DNA of 64,000 nt, taken from positions 186,001 to 250,000 of the forward strand of contig JAQPZY010001064.1 of assembly GCA_029931535.1 (NCBI GenBank). The letters run 5' to 3'. Both the position numbers and the translations under genes were made by a program. A model generated the notes under the pieces. It did no database searches. It saw only the letters and a program-made list of their open reading frames with translations, and had not been told where the DNA came from. Each line of letters starts with the position of its first letter. Within the stretch, counting starts at the first letter, position 1. Below, piece after piece: positions 24,104 to 36,550 of the stretch. This DNA is from Margaritifera margaritifera (Eukaryota > Mollusca > Bivalvia > Unionida > Margaritiferidae).

Positions 24104-24600
24104 ATGGAGCAGATTCCAGCACCAAAGGCATTGTCATTGGAAGATAATGTTGCTGAAAATTGGAGATGCGGGTTACAACAATATACATTGGATATGTGTG
24201 CTACTGAAATAGGCAAGAAAAGTGATAAACTGCAATGTGCTACATTTCTAACATTAGCTGGAGAGGCTGCACTGAAACTATTCAGCACATTTTCATTTAA
24301 AGAGGATGAGAAAGACAAAATTGAGCATCTGATACGGAATGTGATGAATATTGTTCCCCAATGAAACATGCGATCTATGAGAGTCATGTATTTCAATAGC
24401 AGATTACAAAATCTGGAGAAAGCTTTGATCAATTCCTGATGGATATAAGAATCCTAGCAAAAGATTGTGGATTTAGTAACCTCAAAGATGGTTTAATACA
24501 TGACAGAATTATTGAAGGGATAAATGATAATCATACAAGAGCAAGACTGCTAAGAGAAAAGGATTTATCACTTGAAAATCTATTGCCTTTCTCTCTTTAT
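24104..24600 (+). pseudogene. Ty3/gypsy-type Gag fragment
   Basis: Starts MEQIPAPKALSLEDNVAENW, the usual opening of a Gag class found in invertebrate gypsy elements, followed by a capsid-like helical region (KSDKLQCATFLTLAGEAALKL). After a stop at 24362 it continues in another frame with GESFDQFLMDIRILAKDCGF, LIHDRIIEGI and RLLREKDLSLENLL, matching the second half of the retrotransposon gag domain. No zinc knuckle, protease or pol follows, because a tandem repeat begins 70 bases later. It is an isolated, inactive fragment. Confidence 0.8.
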
Positions 24601-24668
24601 CTCAGATTCTGATTTAATCTGTCAGTTGTACTCGTCTGTAATTATAAGCTCTACTGGTCATAGACCTG

Positions 24669-25376
24669 AATGGATGGTCATATCAACACGAGGTTTTCAC
24701 TGAAAGACTTCTTATGATGTCTAGTTGGTCCAAAATAAAAATGGTGCTGATCTGAAGTCCAATTTGGCTGCCATGGCAGCCATCTTGAAAATCTTATCGC
24801 TACTTCTCCTCAGTGGATGGTCGTATCAATATGGGTTTTCATTAAAGACTTCTTATGATGTCTAGTTGGTCGTAAATGAAAATGGTGCAGATCTGATGTC
24901 CAGTGTTGTTGCCACAGTGGCCATCTTGAAACTTTTGTTATTGCTACTCCAGAATGAAAAGTCATATCTTGAAAATATTGTTGTCTCTACTCCTCTGCAA
25001 ATGGATGGCTATATCAACATGGGGTTTTCACCAATAAATTTCTTATGATACCTAGTTGGTCTTAAATGAAATGATGCCAGTTGCACATCCAATATGACTG
25101 CCATGATAACTGTCTTAAAAATCTTTTCACTTCTACCCCTGAATTGATGATCATTATGACGGGTTTTTACCAGGTCCTAAATGGAAATGGTGCCAGTCAT
25201 ACAGCCAATATGGCTGACACAATGACAGTCTTGTTGAAACTACTCCCCCTGAATGTACAATCATTATGACATGGGGTTTTCACCAAAAGACTTCTCATGA
25301 TGTCTACTTTGTTCTTATTGAAAATGGTGCGTATCTGACATTCAATATGTCCACCACATCAGCTAATTTAAAAAAC
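24669..25376 (+). repeat. Five-copy diverged tandem repeat, unit about 110-145 bp
   Basis: Copies start near 24669, 24811, 24997, 25141 and 25251. Each opens with ggatggtcatatcaacatgg-like sequence, then ggttttcaccaaaagacttc, tagttggtc, aaatggtgc, ccaatatggctgcc and a catcttgaaaatc-like end. Copies differ by substitutions and deletions, and 24951-24996 is an extra partial unit. No continuous reading frame is kept. Direct array with no known family assigned. Confidence 0.75.
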
Positions 25377-25704
25377 TTGTTATCGCTGAAGAATATCAGA
25401 GATGGTTTCAATACTCAACAGTTAAAAGGAAGAAATGGTCTTATCTTGAATTCCTGGAAATTCTTTTTGCCCAGTAAAGTGTCAGTCCCTTTGAGGGACT
25501 CTTGTTTGTAATTGCAATGAACATTGTGCAAAACAAAGTCTCTGTGAAACACATTGTTAACAAGCAAAGACATGAGTAAACATGAATAATAACCATTACT
25601 GTATATTTTGTGTTTTTGATCTGAATGTATAGATTTTGGGTTTCAAAAACCACAGACAGTATCTGGTTCAGTAGAGGCTGGTATATGTCTCTGAAGCTAA
25701 CAGT

Positions 25705-26053
25705 TTAGGAGTTGGTTATGTTCTGCGTAATTGTTACTTGTAGTGATTTTAACTTTTCAGTTGTCTTTCTAACATTCAACATCAATACTTTCTTCATTGT
25801 CACAATTTGCAGTAATTCTCTCTTTGACTTTTTTATTGCATATTTCAAAGTTGATGTAGTAAAAGATATTGTTTTTGAGTTCATCCACAATGTTGTAATA
25901 CCAGACAACAATTCTCTGTAATGAAATGGATAGTTTGCCATTTCTGTTATCACAAGAGTTGGTAAAATATATTTCATTTTCATGGAGTGAGTCTATTGTA
26001 GTATAGCTCTCTTGATGTTCACTGTTCATTTGTATACAAGTTTTTATTTTCAA
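25705..26053. other. Overlapping open frames without recognisable product
   Basis: Both strands are open here (25712-25921 plus, 25705-26053 minus), with hydrophobic or Lys/Glu-rich translations and no family motif. Probably chance frames in AT-rich DNA. Confidence 0.25.
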
Positions 26054-26210
26054 ATCTCTTTCTGGAAAATATTTTATTTAAATTTTTTGCCTTCATTTTT
26101 TGTTCCCCTGAGTGCTTTTTTAATGTATTTGTACTCATTGTACTGGTTGATGATCAGAATGAACTTGTCATCACTGATCTAGTTCTTTTTGATCACTTTA
26201 CCTATCAGGT

Positions 26211-27261
26211 CAGCTATACTGTTTAACTTACGGTGCAAGGGACAGTTTTTATGCACAAATTTCATGCCACATCCACCTACCAAGTATAAAAAATCATAAA
26301 AAAATAAAATACACGAGTGAGATCAAAAAGGTCCATATTTTTGGATAGCTATATTAATACAAAGCATAAGAATATTATTTACTTGACCTAACAAGAGTGT
26401 TAGAAACAAGGATGAAAGAACACACCAGTAGAGAGTCATCTGCAATATACGAACACTGCAGCAATACGGGACATTCCATCATTCCCAATCAGACCAAGGT
26501 CATCACGGCTGAAGACAACCTATAGAAAAGGAAGGTGAAGGAGGCAATCAAAATACGATATCGGAGGCCAACACTAAACAGTGAAGAGGGGCTTGAACTA
26601 CCACCTATCTACTCCAGCCTCCTCGTTTCACGTGATCAACAGTACAGGTAGTCACTGACGAAGGCAGTGTGATATTGCCAAAAATTTCGAACTCGAAAAC
26701 ATTTATGCTCTGAGTAAAGGAAATTCCTAGTAATCATGAATTATCCAGAGCAAGGAAGCAACCTTTTCAGTTGTAAGTCAATGGCAGTTCACAGCAAAAG
26801 AAATTAATGCATCCCAACCCCAAATTTATACCTGCATTTTTCATGTCTGAAGGTAATTTTTGACACAAAGTGATGCTCACAGTGCAAACACAAGCCCTTT
26901 CCCTAGGTGATAATTTTGAAAAACATTGTGCACTAAACAGCTTGATGCAACTCAAAATAGTTGCCATCCAAGCCATTTTTGAGATATTCTGCTTGCCTTG
27001 AACCCACATGTCTACTGCAATGGGTGGCTAGCTTTCCTTCCTAGCTGACCATTGGTATTTTACTGTTTACATACTGCAAAGTAAGTATGGGAGGTGTACA
27101 TGTCTCGCATCAATTTCAAGAACAATACAAACAGAAACACCTAATTCAAAAATATATCCATATCTTTAATTATTAAAAAATAATATCTGAAAAAGTCGCA
27201 TCATAACCTTAAGTTAAGAAATTTGACAGGGGCCAATTTACGAAACTATCCCCTGCCACCA
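26211..27261. repeat. Segmental repeat, copy A (interrupted)
   Basis: 26222-26394 and 26777-27261 match 30011-30665 over their length, including ataaaaaatcataaaaa, ggtccatatttttggatagc and cttgatgcaa-ttcaaaatag blocks. Copy A contains an extra segment of about 380 bases (26395-26776) that is absent from copy B. A minus-strand open frame (26767-27009, MWVQGKQNISKMAWMATIL…) is partly kept in copy B but has stops there. No family recognised. Confidence 0.8.
26395..26776 (+). mobile_element. Penelope-like element 3' fragment inserted in repeat copy A
   Basis: Encodes TRMKEHTSRESSAIYEHC, NTGHSIIPNQTKVITAEDN, then after one [21 protein letters not shown] and [14 protein letters not shown]. This order (RxKEH…SAI-EHC…GH, EAI-I…[11 protein letters not shown]) is the C-terminal end of the GIY-YIG endonuclease region and tail of Penelope-like retroelements. 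5' truncation to a short 3' piece is common for them. It lies exactly where copies A and B diverge, so it inserted after, or independently of, the duplication. Confidence 0.75.
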
Positions 27262-27803
27262 TAAACATTTTTCTCAAAATATTTTCTGTCAAAGTTGTAT
27301 ACATATCACATATTTAGACATTATCTAGTAAAATGGTGTAATGGAAAATGTATTGTATGCAAAACTGATGTTATTACTCTTTTAGAAAAGTGACTACTTT
27401 GCGGCAGAAAGCATTGCATTGTGTATATTGTGAGTTATGACTGCCTGCATTTGTTCAGAGATGTAAAATTGGGTGCAACCTCAGATGCTTCTCATGTTTG
27501 TTTACCACTATAGCATCAGGATAGAACCAAATTCCTTTACAATGCTGCATGAATGATGAGAAGAGATTTTGGAGTTACAGATTTTATGAGTGAATTACAG
27601 AAATACTATGTTAGTTATCAATGACAAAGCTGAAAAGGTTGTCTCAAGTGTTCTAGCTAACTTAACAGAAAGAAACCACACAGTAAAGTAGATAATGTGC
27701 TTTAGAAGTAATTTTAGTCTTATATAAAGAAAAAATAGTTCCTAACCATTCATTATTGTTCTGGTGGTGCTAATAGCAGCAACGATGTTGTGTGGGTGTT
27801 ATG

Positions 27804-27829
27804 GGGGGTGGGGTGGGGGGTGGGCTGGT
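27804..27829 (+). other. G-rich tract, possible G-quadruplex
   Basis: Four closely spaced G runs (ggggggtggggtggggggtg followed by gg) meet the usual pattern of four runs of at least three G with one-base loops. Function unknown. Confidence 0.5.
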
Positions 27830-28586
27830 AATTACAAATCACAGCAGTCTAGCTAATTTGGGGAGATCAAAGCTCAATCAACAAACATTAGGCCATGTTG
27901 GAACATTAAAATACTGCAGTGTGGGACCTTGCTAAGCTTACAGGGATTGGACCACTAATTCATTTCCCATAGAACTTAATGTTAATATATTATAAAATAA
28001 AAATAAATTCTTCACTAGCTTGACCTACAAACCACACATAGATCCATTCATTAAAGTTAGAGATTTTTTTTTCAGCCTTAAAAATCAGGTGCTTCGCAGC
28101 ATGTTTTCGAGTCTCGTGATGACATACCTGGTCTGCACCTAATAACATAGCCTCGCACCAAGAGTACATATGCTATTTTGTCAGTAGGAAATTAAATACA
28201 GGATATCAAAATAAAAGTAAATATTTTTTGTCAGCTATAGTACATAGATTGAAGTTTGTGAAATTAATAATGGAACAAAATTGAATCCATTTATTACCCA
28301 ATAGGCACATCTCAAAAGATTTAGTACGCTATTTTTTATTCCCCCACCAGTAGACAGGTTCCCTGGCTGTAAAATAATTAGTGGTCCGATACTTACAAAG
28401 TGACATAGCAAATAAATCCAATGATAAATGGCCACTGAAATTGACCATACATATATAAATACTCTATACAATTTAACAGAAAAATTTCTTCTCAGACTCC
28501 CATTCGCTTACAACTGACTTGAATGATCTTGGGAGTTTGCAGAATGATAGTAAATAGTAAGATAAAGTATAAAACAAATATTAACA

Positions 28587-29283
28587 GTGGAAAATTCAGT
28601 TCAAGATATGAAGCATTTCAACTGCTTGGCTTTTAATAAGTACATACCACATATCACAACTCTTGCGGAAGCTAAATCTGTCCGTCAAAGTCACTTTCTT
28701 GTGCACTTCGATCAGGATGAGTATCTGGATGAGATTCAAGCTAGTTCTTATATCAGCATGACTGAATAATTAATCCTAATATTTTACCATGCAAATTGAG
28801 ACCTGCAGAAAGAAAAGCAACCAGTGATAATGATGCACTTATAATACTCAGTGGAAACATGAGAATTACAGAGAAAAAAACTATTGTTAACTGCAGCAAA
28901 CTTTCTGAACTAATTAGAATGTTTAAATCCCATAAATGTGAAGCTGTTTTTCCTGTTGCGAAAATCCATGAAAGACCAGGCATGCACCTTTACCTTCAGT
29001 TGATAAAGGCAAAGTAACTCTGATTTTGGCTAGGGGAATCAGTATGCCAAGAGGATCCGCTCTTTCAACAACTTACATTCTAGCTATCAAAAAAATTCTT
29101 GATACACAGCTTTGAGGAAGTCGAGTTTTTGGTACAAAGAAAAACTTGTACACCAGTCAAAAGAAGCAAAGTAACAGGAAATTATATGCAAGTTCATTTT
29201 GCAGGACTGCTGAACCATGAACAAGCAATAAACATATATATGGCATATACCCAACAGAATATTTACCTCATGGGATGTATTTA
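28587..29283 (+). pseudogene. Unidentified degenerate ORF cluster
   Basis: Open pieces at 28587-28769 (MENSVQDMKHFNCLAFNKYI…), 28796-29017 and 29099-29284 lie on one strand and could be fragments of one protein read in shifting frames (…AERKATSDNDALIILSGNM…, LARGISMPRGSALSTTYIL). Composition is protein-like, but no domain is recognised. It could be an old transposon or a host pseudogene. Confidence 0.25.
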
Positions 29284-30010
29284 GCTCAACCAATATGTCC
29301 AGCACATTCTGCCACTTATTTTTAAGCTTTTTCCCCTTTGATAACTGATCCTAGGATTTTCAAGATATATGCATAACATTGATACATTTCTTATTATCAC
29401 TTAAGTGTGAGATATGAATCTCTGATGTCAACTTCACACTGGGGTCATGAAGGTAGAAATTTAGTTGGTGTGCTAAAACTTTCATTCTTCTCCCCAAAAA
29501 TATAGCCGAGAAAATGCCATATACATTATTATTTGCAAGACTGTTCCATTAGTGGCATTCACCATTCATAACAGTATGTTTATTTATGATTTCTCTGAAG
29601 TCCATCTGCTCTTGTGGAGTTACATTACTTTAAAGAATGTGTGATGATATGCTATGCAATTGTTTTTGAGTGTCTGTACTGAAATAGGAATAATATTCAT
29701 TAAAATTTGGGTGCAGAGCTGGACATCTGCAGAAAGAGCAAGAAAACACATTATAATCCCCCTTATTTTCCCACATCTAATAAGTTGAGCCCAAAATATG
29801 CTACTTTGTCATGATGGAAAGAGGTCTAACATAGAGGTGCAAAACACAGTTACTTTCCCCTCAAATGAGTCTACCGAACAGCAGAGTGGTGTGTTGAAAA
29901 AGGAAGGTAGTATAATTAGACTAATGCATAAAAATTACTTACATACCTACAAAGAAACAGAAAATTATAACAGATGTGGCTGACTGCACCAATAAATAAA
30001 TAGCAGTTTT

Positions 30011-30665
30011 GCTTAAGGGTACAAGGCACAGTTTTTATGCACAAATTTAATGCCACAGCCACCTACCTAGTATAAAAAATCATAAAAAATAAAATACACA
30101 AGTGAGATCAAAAAGGTCCATATTTTTGGATAGCTATATTAATACAAAGCATAAGAATATTATTTACTTGACCTAACAACTCAATGGTAGTCCACAGCAA
30201 AAGAAGTTAATGCACCCCAACCCCAAATTTATACCTGCATTTTTCACATCCAAATGTCATTTTTGACACAAAGTGATGCTCACAGTGCAAACACAAGCCC
30301 TTTCCCTGGGTGATAATTTTGAAAAACATTGTGTACTAAACAGCTTGATGCAATTCAAAATAGTTGCCATCCAAGCCGTTTTTGAGATTTTGTACTTGCC
30401 TTGAACCCACATGTTTACTGCAATGGGTGGCTAGCTTTTCTTCCTAGCTGACTATTGGTATTTTACTGTCTACATACAGCAAAGTAAGAATGGGAGGTGT
30501 ACATGTCTCACATCAATTTCAAGAACAGCACAAGCCCAAAACATCTAATTCACAAATATATCCATATATTTAATTATTAAACAATAATATCTGAAAAAGT
30601 CACATCATAGCCTTATGTTAAGAAATTTTGACGGGCCAATTCACGAAACTATCCCAGGCCACCTT
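30011..30665. repeat. Segmental repeat, copy B (uninterrupted)
   Basis: Direct repeat of 26211-27261 without the Penelope-like insert. At the junction, acctaacaa is followed directly by ctcaatgg. The similarity ends at …acgaaactatccc-ggccacc. Confidence 0.8.
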
Positions 30666-30896
30666 AGCAATTGCTGTTGTTACTGTTTCTTCGTATTTCA
30701 AAACCTTTTTGCAAATCAATTTTTGATTGAAATCTTTCGACACAATTCCCATGACTGCTGTGCTAAATACTTTGAAGGTTAGCGGAACAACTATACCAGT
30801 AGCTGTTCCTGATAAACACAATCCTGTAAATTTAAATGTATTTTTTTTTTAAAATCTGCTTTTTTTAAAAAAAGCAAATGTAATGTATGTTAGTTG

Positions 30897-31363
30897 TCAA
30901 TGGGGGTGCTAAATGATCCTTTGTGGCAATAAGAAGACAAGATATATTTGAAAATGAATAAAGAAGTTAAATGAAACTAATGAAGGTTCAAGTAAATTTC
31001 AGTGTTAATTAAAAATTTAAAAAATTGCCTTTTTTTAGACCAGACCTTTTGTTTGCTACTTGTAATTCTCTTCGCTAAGTCTTGGACGCAGGCTAACAAA
31101 GATATATAAAATAAACTGTTTAGATTGACTCTGCAAATTCTGACCAAATTATAATAAGTTATAATTTGTATTTATCTTTCATTTAAAGCATTGATCAACC
31201 ACTAGATATGACATATAATAGCCAACAATATTTGGTGATGTCAGTATACAGGGATAAGCGATTATATATAAATATATGGTGCAGAGAACCTGTCTACCAT
31301 TGGGAAGGAACTTGGTCACTGGGGGTGCTAAATGATTCTTTGTAACAATAAGATGAGACGTAT
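30897..31363. repeat. Short direct repeat pair
   Basis: 30900-30945 and 31319-31363 share gggggtgctaaatgat followed by cctttgtggcaataagaaga or ttctttgtaacaataagatga. The interval between them has no recognisable feature. Confidence 0.55.
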
Positions 31364-32361
31364 TGAAAAACAAAGCCAGAGCACTTCTATAAAATACTGA
31401 TCACCCAATTGACTACAGCCTTATTTGTGAGGTGGAGAGAGAGATACCCCATTTTTTTTCTAAGAGGATAATTTGATTTTGAGAATGGGGTAGTTCATTT
31501 TGCATCTTTATTCCAATAATTTTACTGAAAATTATAATAGTTTCACTGAAGAATAAAGCTCAAAGTCACTCTGAATTCGCCACAGAGAGAGAGATGCAAG
31601 AAATAAATCCCATCTTAATGCAAATAGAGGATTAATTTAATTATACAACTTGTCAAAAGGACAAAAATAATGGTAGAGATTCATATAGTTAACGGAGTTA
31701 AGTGTAAAAGTTTGTAAGATCCACCTCTCTTCTTCCATCCTCCCATCAGATTCAGATTTGGCTTATATGAGCAAGGTTGAGTCATTACATTGACATGTGG
31801 GTTCATTGTTTTCTTGCTACCCATTCATTTATAGGATCCCCCCTGACACACACTCACTTAAAGTGTGCTTCATTCAGGCTTAGAAAAGATAATATGCTTC
31901 TACAAACTAAACTGCATATTTTTGTGATAAAAATTCAGTAGATTCTATGATTAATGATACATAATCGACATGCCCACTGGGTTCAAATGACGTTCCTTTT
32001 TTATTTTAATGACTTTTGATGCTATTTATTTACTGATTATGACAATGACAATCTCACAGATAGCAATATCAATCATGTGTCAACATTCCTTGATATACAC
32101 CACTGAAGAGGTAATGAAACGAAAAAAAATCTTCAGCTTGTCAGTTATAGAATTTTACAATGTTATTTTCATTAACTGTTGATTTATCTATTGAATAATT
32201 AAAATCAGTCATTACTCGTCACAAAGATCTCCTCTATCTCTGTCTCTTTCCAATCATTTTGACTATTTCATGGCAGATATTACTATAGCAATTTCTGTGG
32301 CTCATTCATTCATTCATTTATTTGAAGAATAACAATTTGTAAAGTTATGTGATATTTCAAC

Positions 32362-33629
32362 TAGGGCTGGGATGATGAGTGCATGAGGCAATATGATACG
32401 TATCGTGATACAGATGTTACAATACGTATCACGATATTATTTCCTATATTTCATAGTAAGTGTTTGGTCATACAAGCACTTGTACTCTTCATGGTATTTT
32501 TTGTAAATCTGTGCCATTATATTAAAATGTAAAAATAAAGAATAAATACATCAAGTTTTATGTTGTCCTTTATTATAAAAATGAAAACAAAGTAACTTCA
32601 AGAGAATACTTCTTCTCCTAAGCCATAGGCAAATAACTATAGGGCTTTAGACTCGTAACTAAAATATCCCAATATCATTGTGAAGCATCTGGTTAGTAAA
32701 AATGTAAAACAAAAAAAACCATCAATAAATGCAAATGTGAAAATGATTCCCCTAGTGAAATCTAGTGGAATTCAATCACTGATTACTAACTAGAAAATGC
32801 TGAACACACAACTGTTAGCTTAAAAATATCATCAAATTTAGCTAGCAATGAATCAGTGGAGGAAAAAACAAATAAGAACTAGAAGTGTTTAATGCAGAGT
32901 AAGAATGTGATCATCAGGTTAATATTTATTCAGACCACTTAGACAAGTTATAACTACATATCCCTGAACTCAGAAGTAGTGCTTACAGAAGTGCATTAAA
33001 CTCTTCACAGAGGCCTCATTTCAGAAGTAATGAAAATTCCTGTAAGGCATGTAATTGCCTGAGCTCATTGGGAGTTAGCTGAATATTTTTTTTGCCTTCC
33101 AATCATTTCAGCAATATTAGGCTGACCATATCCAGCCGCTTTTCTAACTTGTTCAGATTTAATTTCACATTGTATTTTAGCTTTCGAATTGGAAATAGTA
33201 GGGTGATGTTGAGTAAGATGGGTTCGCATATTTGTTGTGTTCCAAGTATGGTTAAGGACAGCTCTACAGACTTTACATATTGTTTTTGTTTTTTGCTGTA
33301 TTTCTGACTCCATTCTGCACATATACTGGGTGTCCAAAATGGTCCCACATAGACGATTTTGACCCAGTTGGACTGGAGATGTTGACAATCTCTCCTTCCT
33401 AACCCATGTTTACTCGCGTGCAAATTGTTTACTGATTGCTCAATATACACCTGCGAAAGATCAATTCTCCAATAATTTTACGTCACAATGGAGGCTAACT
33501 GTGGGATTAGACTAAACCTCCTACCAAACGCCTGTTTTTTTTTATAGAAATCTATACTAGTTTGTACGTATTGATGTGTGAATCGGCAGATTTTAAATCA
33601 TGATACATCAGTAAATCGTCCCAGCAGTA
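32362..33629 (-). mobile_element. hAT element, internally deleted, with target-site duplication
   Basis: Ends tagggctgggatgat (left) and atcgtcccagcagta (right) are inverted repeats of the form common in Ac/ZBED-type hAT transposons. The flanking 8-mers are ATTTCAAC (32354-32361) and ATTTAAAC (33630-33637), seven of eight identical, as expected for the 8-bp hAT duplication. Next to the left end is an internal palindromic cluster (gatacgtatcgtgatac … gtatcacgatat). Coding remains are limited to the N-terminal BED finger on the minus strand. The catalytic core and dimerisation region are missing. Confidence 0.85.
33065..33450 (-). pseudogene. BED-type zinc finger of hAT transposase (ZBED1-like)
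   Basis: Minus strand: SSMWDHFGHPVYV in one frame, then a shift to TKTICKVCRAVLNHTWNTTN and MRTHLTQHHPTI. This is a BED finger: aromatic W..F lead, CxxC, then HxxxxH. It is followed by GYGQPNIAEMI and, after further breaks, by a segment to about 32930 (AQAITCLTGIFI-like) corresponding to the region after the finger in ZBED-type hATs. The finger binds the transposon ends. Nothing C-terminal survives. Confidence 0.8.
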
Positions 33630-33819
33630 ATTTAAACACATGTCTACAATGTTTTTTCCAGTGTACTACCAAATTCAGCCTGATTTGCCTCTTTAATCAG
33701 ATTATGACATTTGTCCATCTCTTCCCTATTTCATTTCTGCATGATAACTAGCATTCTACACTGTCTGCTGTTACTAAACTTTGTAAATAACATAAATTTG
33801 GGGAAAGGAAGATTTTATG

Positions 33820-34135
33820 ACTGAAAGGAGAAGCATGGCTTCAGCACAATAACAGTAGTTCTGCATCATGGACCTTGATTAAACTTTATGGATGATTCAA
33901 AACTGGGGTAAGAAAGAAGCCTGTTGAGTTGGGAGTGAAAAGGTCAGAGGTCAATGTCACTGTGACTATGTCTGAATGAAGAAAAGTAGCTTTCACACAA
34001 TAACATTATTTCTTTATCCAGCACCTGGACCAGACTTTGCGGATTGCTTGCACTTGGGGAAAAGGAAGAGGTATATTGATTTAGGCATCAGAAGGTCAAA
34101 AGTCATGGTCATGGTGTCTGAACAGTGAAAAATGG
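33820..34135 (+). repeat. Minisatellite, left part (unit about 140 bp)
   Basis: Two or more diverged units containing cacaataac…, ggaccagactttgcggattg, cttgcact-ggg-aa-gaa and aaggtcagaggtcaatgtca. The array stops at the left edge of DIRS copy 2 and resumes on its far side at 37547. Confidence 0.75.
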
Positions 34136-34469
34136 TTTTAATAGCAGTAATACAATATCTGATACAGTTGCATTACTTTTCTTTTCTGGGATGCCAAGTC
34201 CCAAAGAATTTAACTTCCGTTGTTGTTAATAAATGCATTTTGGTTAGTCATATCCTTTGTTGTATTGATTTACTCATTTTCTCCCCAATCCTTGCATTAT
34301 TTGAGCACCTTCTTGTGTTTTTCTTGCAATTTTGAAGGATTTTTGCACCTTGTTTAGTGGTGCCTTTGTAATTTGTTCCTATTCTTAGTACTGGTGTCAG
34401 GGTTAATATTGTCTACCCTTTTCTACTTCCCAATTTGTTTTGATTTGTATTCTTTTTCAGTGACACAAT

Positions 34470-34707
34470 ATGTGCAGAGGTGTGGGCAAGGGTGGGTATA
34501 AGAAAACCCACTGAGACACTCACCCCACCTGTGTATCGTTCACTGGTTGTGCATGCACGGACAGATGTCCAATTTGTTACCTTCTGTCAGATGATGTGTG
34601 GGACTTGTTGCCACACTTATCAAGGGAGGAATAAAGCCCCCTCTTCCCCTTTGTCATCTCAGGATGACCTCCATTCCAGGAGGGGTCTGAATCATTTCCC
34701 AAGTTAG
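34470..34707 (+). pseudogene. Gag-like N-terminus of DIRS copy 2
   Basis: ATG after a TTTTTCAG site, as in copy 1. Reads GKGGYKKTH, TGA, DTHPTC, then a Cys-rich stretch ending CPICYLLSDDVWDL. The stop replaces the Trp of the conserved KGPWDTHP motif. It is followed by degenerate repeats with gcacct-ctc … aggag-like cores, equivalent to those of copy 1. Confidence 0.65.
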
Positions 34708-35687
34708 TGAAGTCAGCTTCTTCAGAGGGACAGGGACCAAGAGGGACTTCCATGGTTCTCAGATCACCAAAAGGTCAAGGATTTCTGATGCCCGATCTGT
34801 CGCTGTCATTTCCAGTGAAGGATAGATCCTAGCCCCCTCACAAGAAAGAAAAAAGACCTGAGAGCGAGTTGCACCTTCTCAAGGTCAGTTAGTACTGGTG
34901 ATGGATATAAGCAAGTAGCACCTTCCCAACAACAGGGAAGAGCAGTGACCTCATTATGATAAACCTGAGGCGGGTTCATCTGTCAAATTTTCATTGCTGG
35001 ACCAGGCACTAGTCAAGTACCAGTCACAGGGTCATGGGTGGTGGTGACAGCAACACTCCTTGAGCAACCAACACCAGGTTTTGATCATTGGCGTTAGAAC
35101 AGAGTTCAAGGTTCAGGTCAATACCCCCCCCCATTCATCTCTATCTTATGGTCCAATTCCTATGCGGAAGGGGATTTGATCAGCTGTTTAATCCCCAAAG
35201 GATTTGGGGACCCCCACTACCTGGTAGCTTGTCATCTTCTCCCCCCCCCCCCATGACATCATATCATGGATGTCTTGGCCCTATGGGGGATGTGACAATC
35301 CATGGAATCTGCTCAATCACCTCCAGCCTTGTCCAACAAAAAAGAGATGGCCTGCCACTCTCCCCCAAGGCTGTCAAAAAGGGATCAGTGATCTCATTTG
35401 CCTCTGAGGACAATTACTAGGATTAGTTCCGTTACCCCCATGAACAGTTACGGATGACAAAATCCACCATTCGACATCTCAGGAGTGGGATACCAGGAAG
35501 GACAGTTCTGTTTTATCTCTGGAGCGGGTTCAGGAGAATGATATCCTTTCCATTCCAGGTGACTCGGATGAGTTTTCAAAAGAGCTGGCTGTGGCAGGTC
35601 TGTCCCTTACTTAAGGGTTCTCTACTCCTTCCCACCCGTCAGGTACGGTGTCGTCGGAGGTGAAAAACCTGAACATTTCATAAGGCA

Positions 35688-36310
35688 GTGAATGAAGTTT
35701 ACCAGCTTCTTCCCCCAGACTTGTGTGCGAAGCTTTCTGGGCCTGAGGACACTAGGATTCTTACCAGTCTTTATGCTTTAGCTGTTAGTCTCTGCCCCCA
35801 GTTATTGGGTGCATTGCCCAGCTTAGTCCTTAAGCCTTTGCCCACTGGACTTGGTTCATTCCAAGCAGGGATGTCGGCTGCAGTCAGGGCTTGTCTCTTT
35901 TTCAAAACCATGGAGGCCTTGGGGCTTAAGGCTTGTACCATGGTGACATTAGCTTCTCACGCCTATCTCTTTTTGGCTGCCATCTACAGTCTCTTGAAGG
36001 AGGAATCATTGTCAACAGCGGTGCTTCAGTGTTTGCTGGGGGCCTTGTCTAAAATATCCAGTCATACGCTTTCCATGTCGATGGTGCTGTCTGCGGAGCT
36101 TTTAAATCTCCACAGAGATGCTGCTTTGGAGACATCCATGGTCTTGTGGACCACAGCAAGAACCTGTTGAGGGCTGCACCTCTCAAGGCAGAGAAGTTCT
36201 TTGATGGCTTCATCACCTCAGTAGTGTCACAGGATTTGAGTGACCAGCAACACTGGTCCCTGGCCATGACTCTGTGCCCATTAAAACTGGCCAAGAAACA
36301 TGGGCACCCT
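35688..36310 (+). pseudogene. DIRS gag/capsid-like domain, copy 2
   Basis: The longest intact frame of this copy (160 codons): VYQLLPPDLCAKLSG, SLVLKPLPTGLGSF and a helical Leu/Ala-rich body (SLYALAVSLCPQLLGALPS). After one stop it continues APLKAEKFFDGFITSVVSQD and CPLKLAKKHG. The tail matches the domain of copy 3 at 63548-63890 (APLEAESLLRGLIP…VSQDLKD), so it is conserved in two subfamilies. It is presumably the structural core protein of the element, as inferred from its position before the reverse transcriptase. Confidence 0.65.
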
Positions 36311-36550
36311 GATCAACCTATCTGACCTCCTTCCAAGTTTTTCAAGCAGGGTTAGCCTCAACAGACTAGCACACAAATCCAGTTCAAAACTCCCTCCCGC
36401 ATGTCTTTTACTAGACATGGCAGTCACAGAGGCCACAGGAGGATGTCCTCTGACTTCTCCCCTTCCCTAAGGAGGGAGGTAATCGACCCAAAGGAGTTGC
36501 ACTCTCTCCTGCAGCACACAGTAGGTGCCTGACTGGCCCTCATTTCAGAT

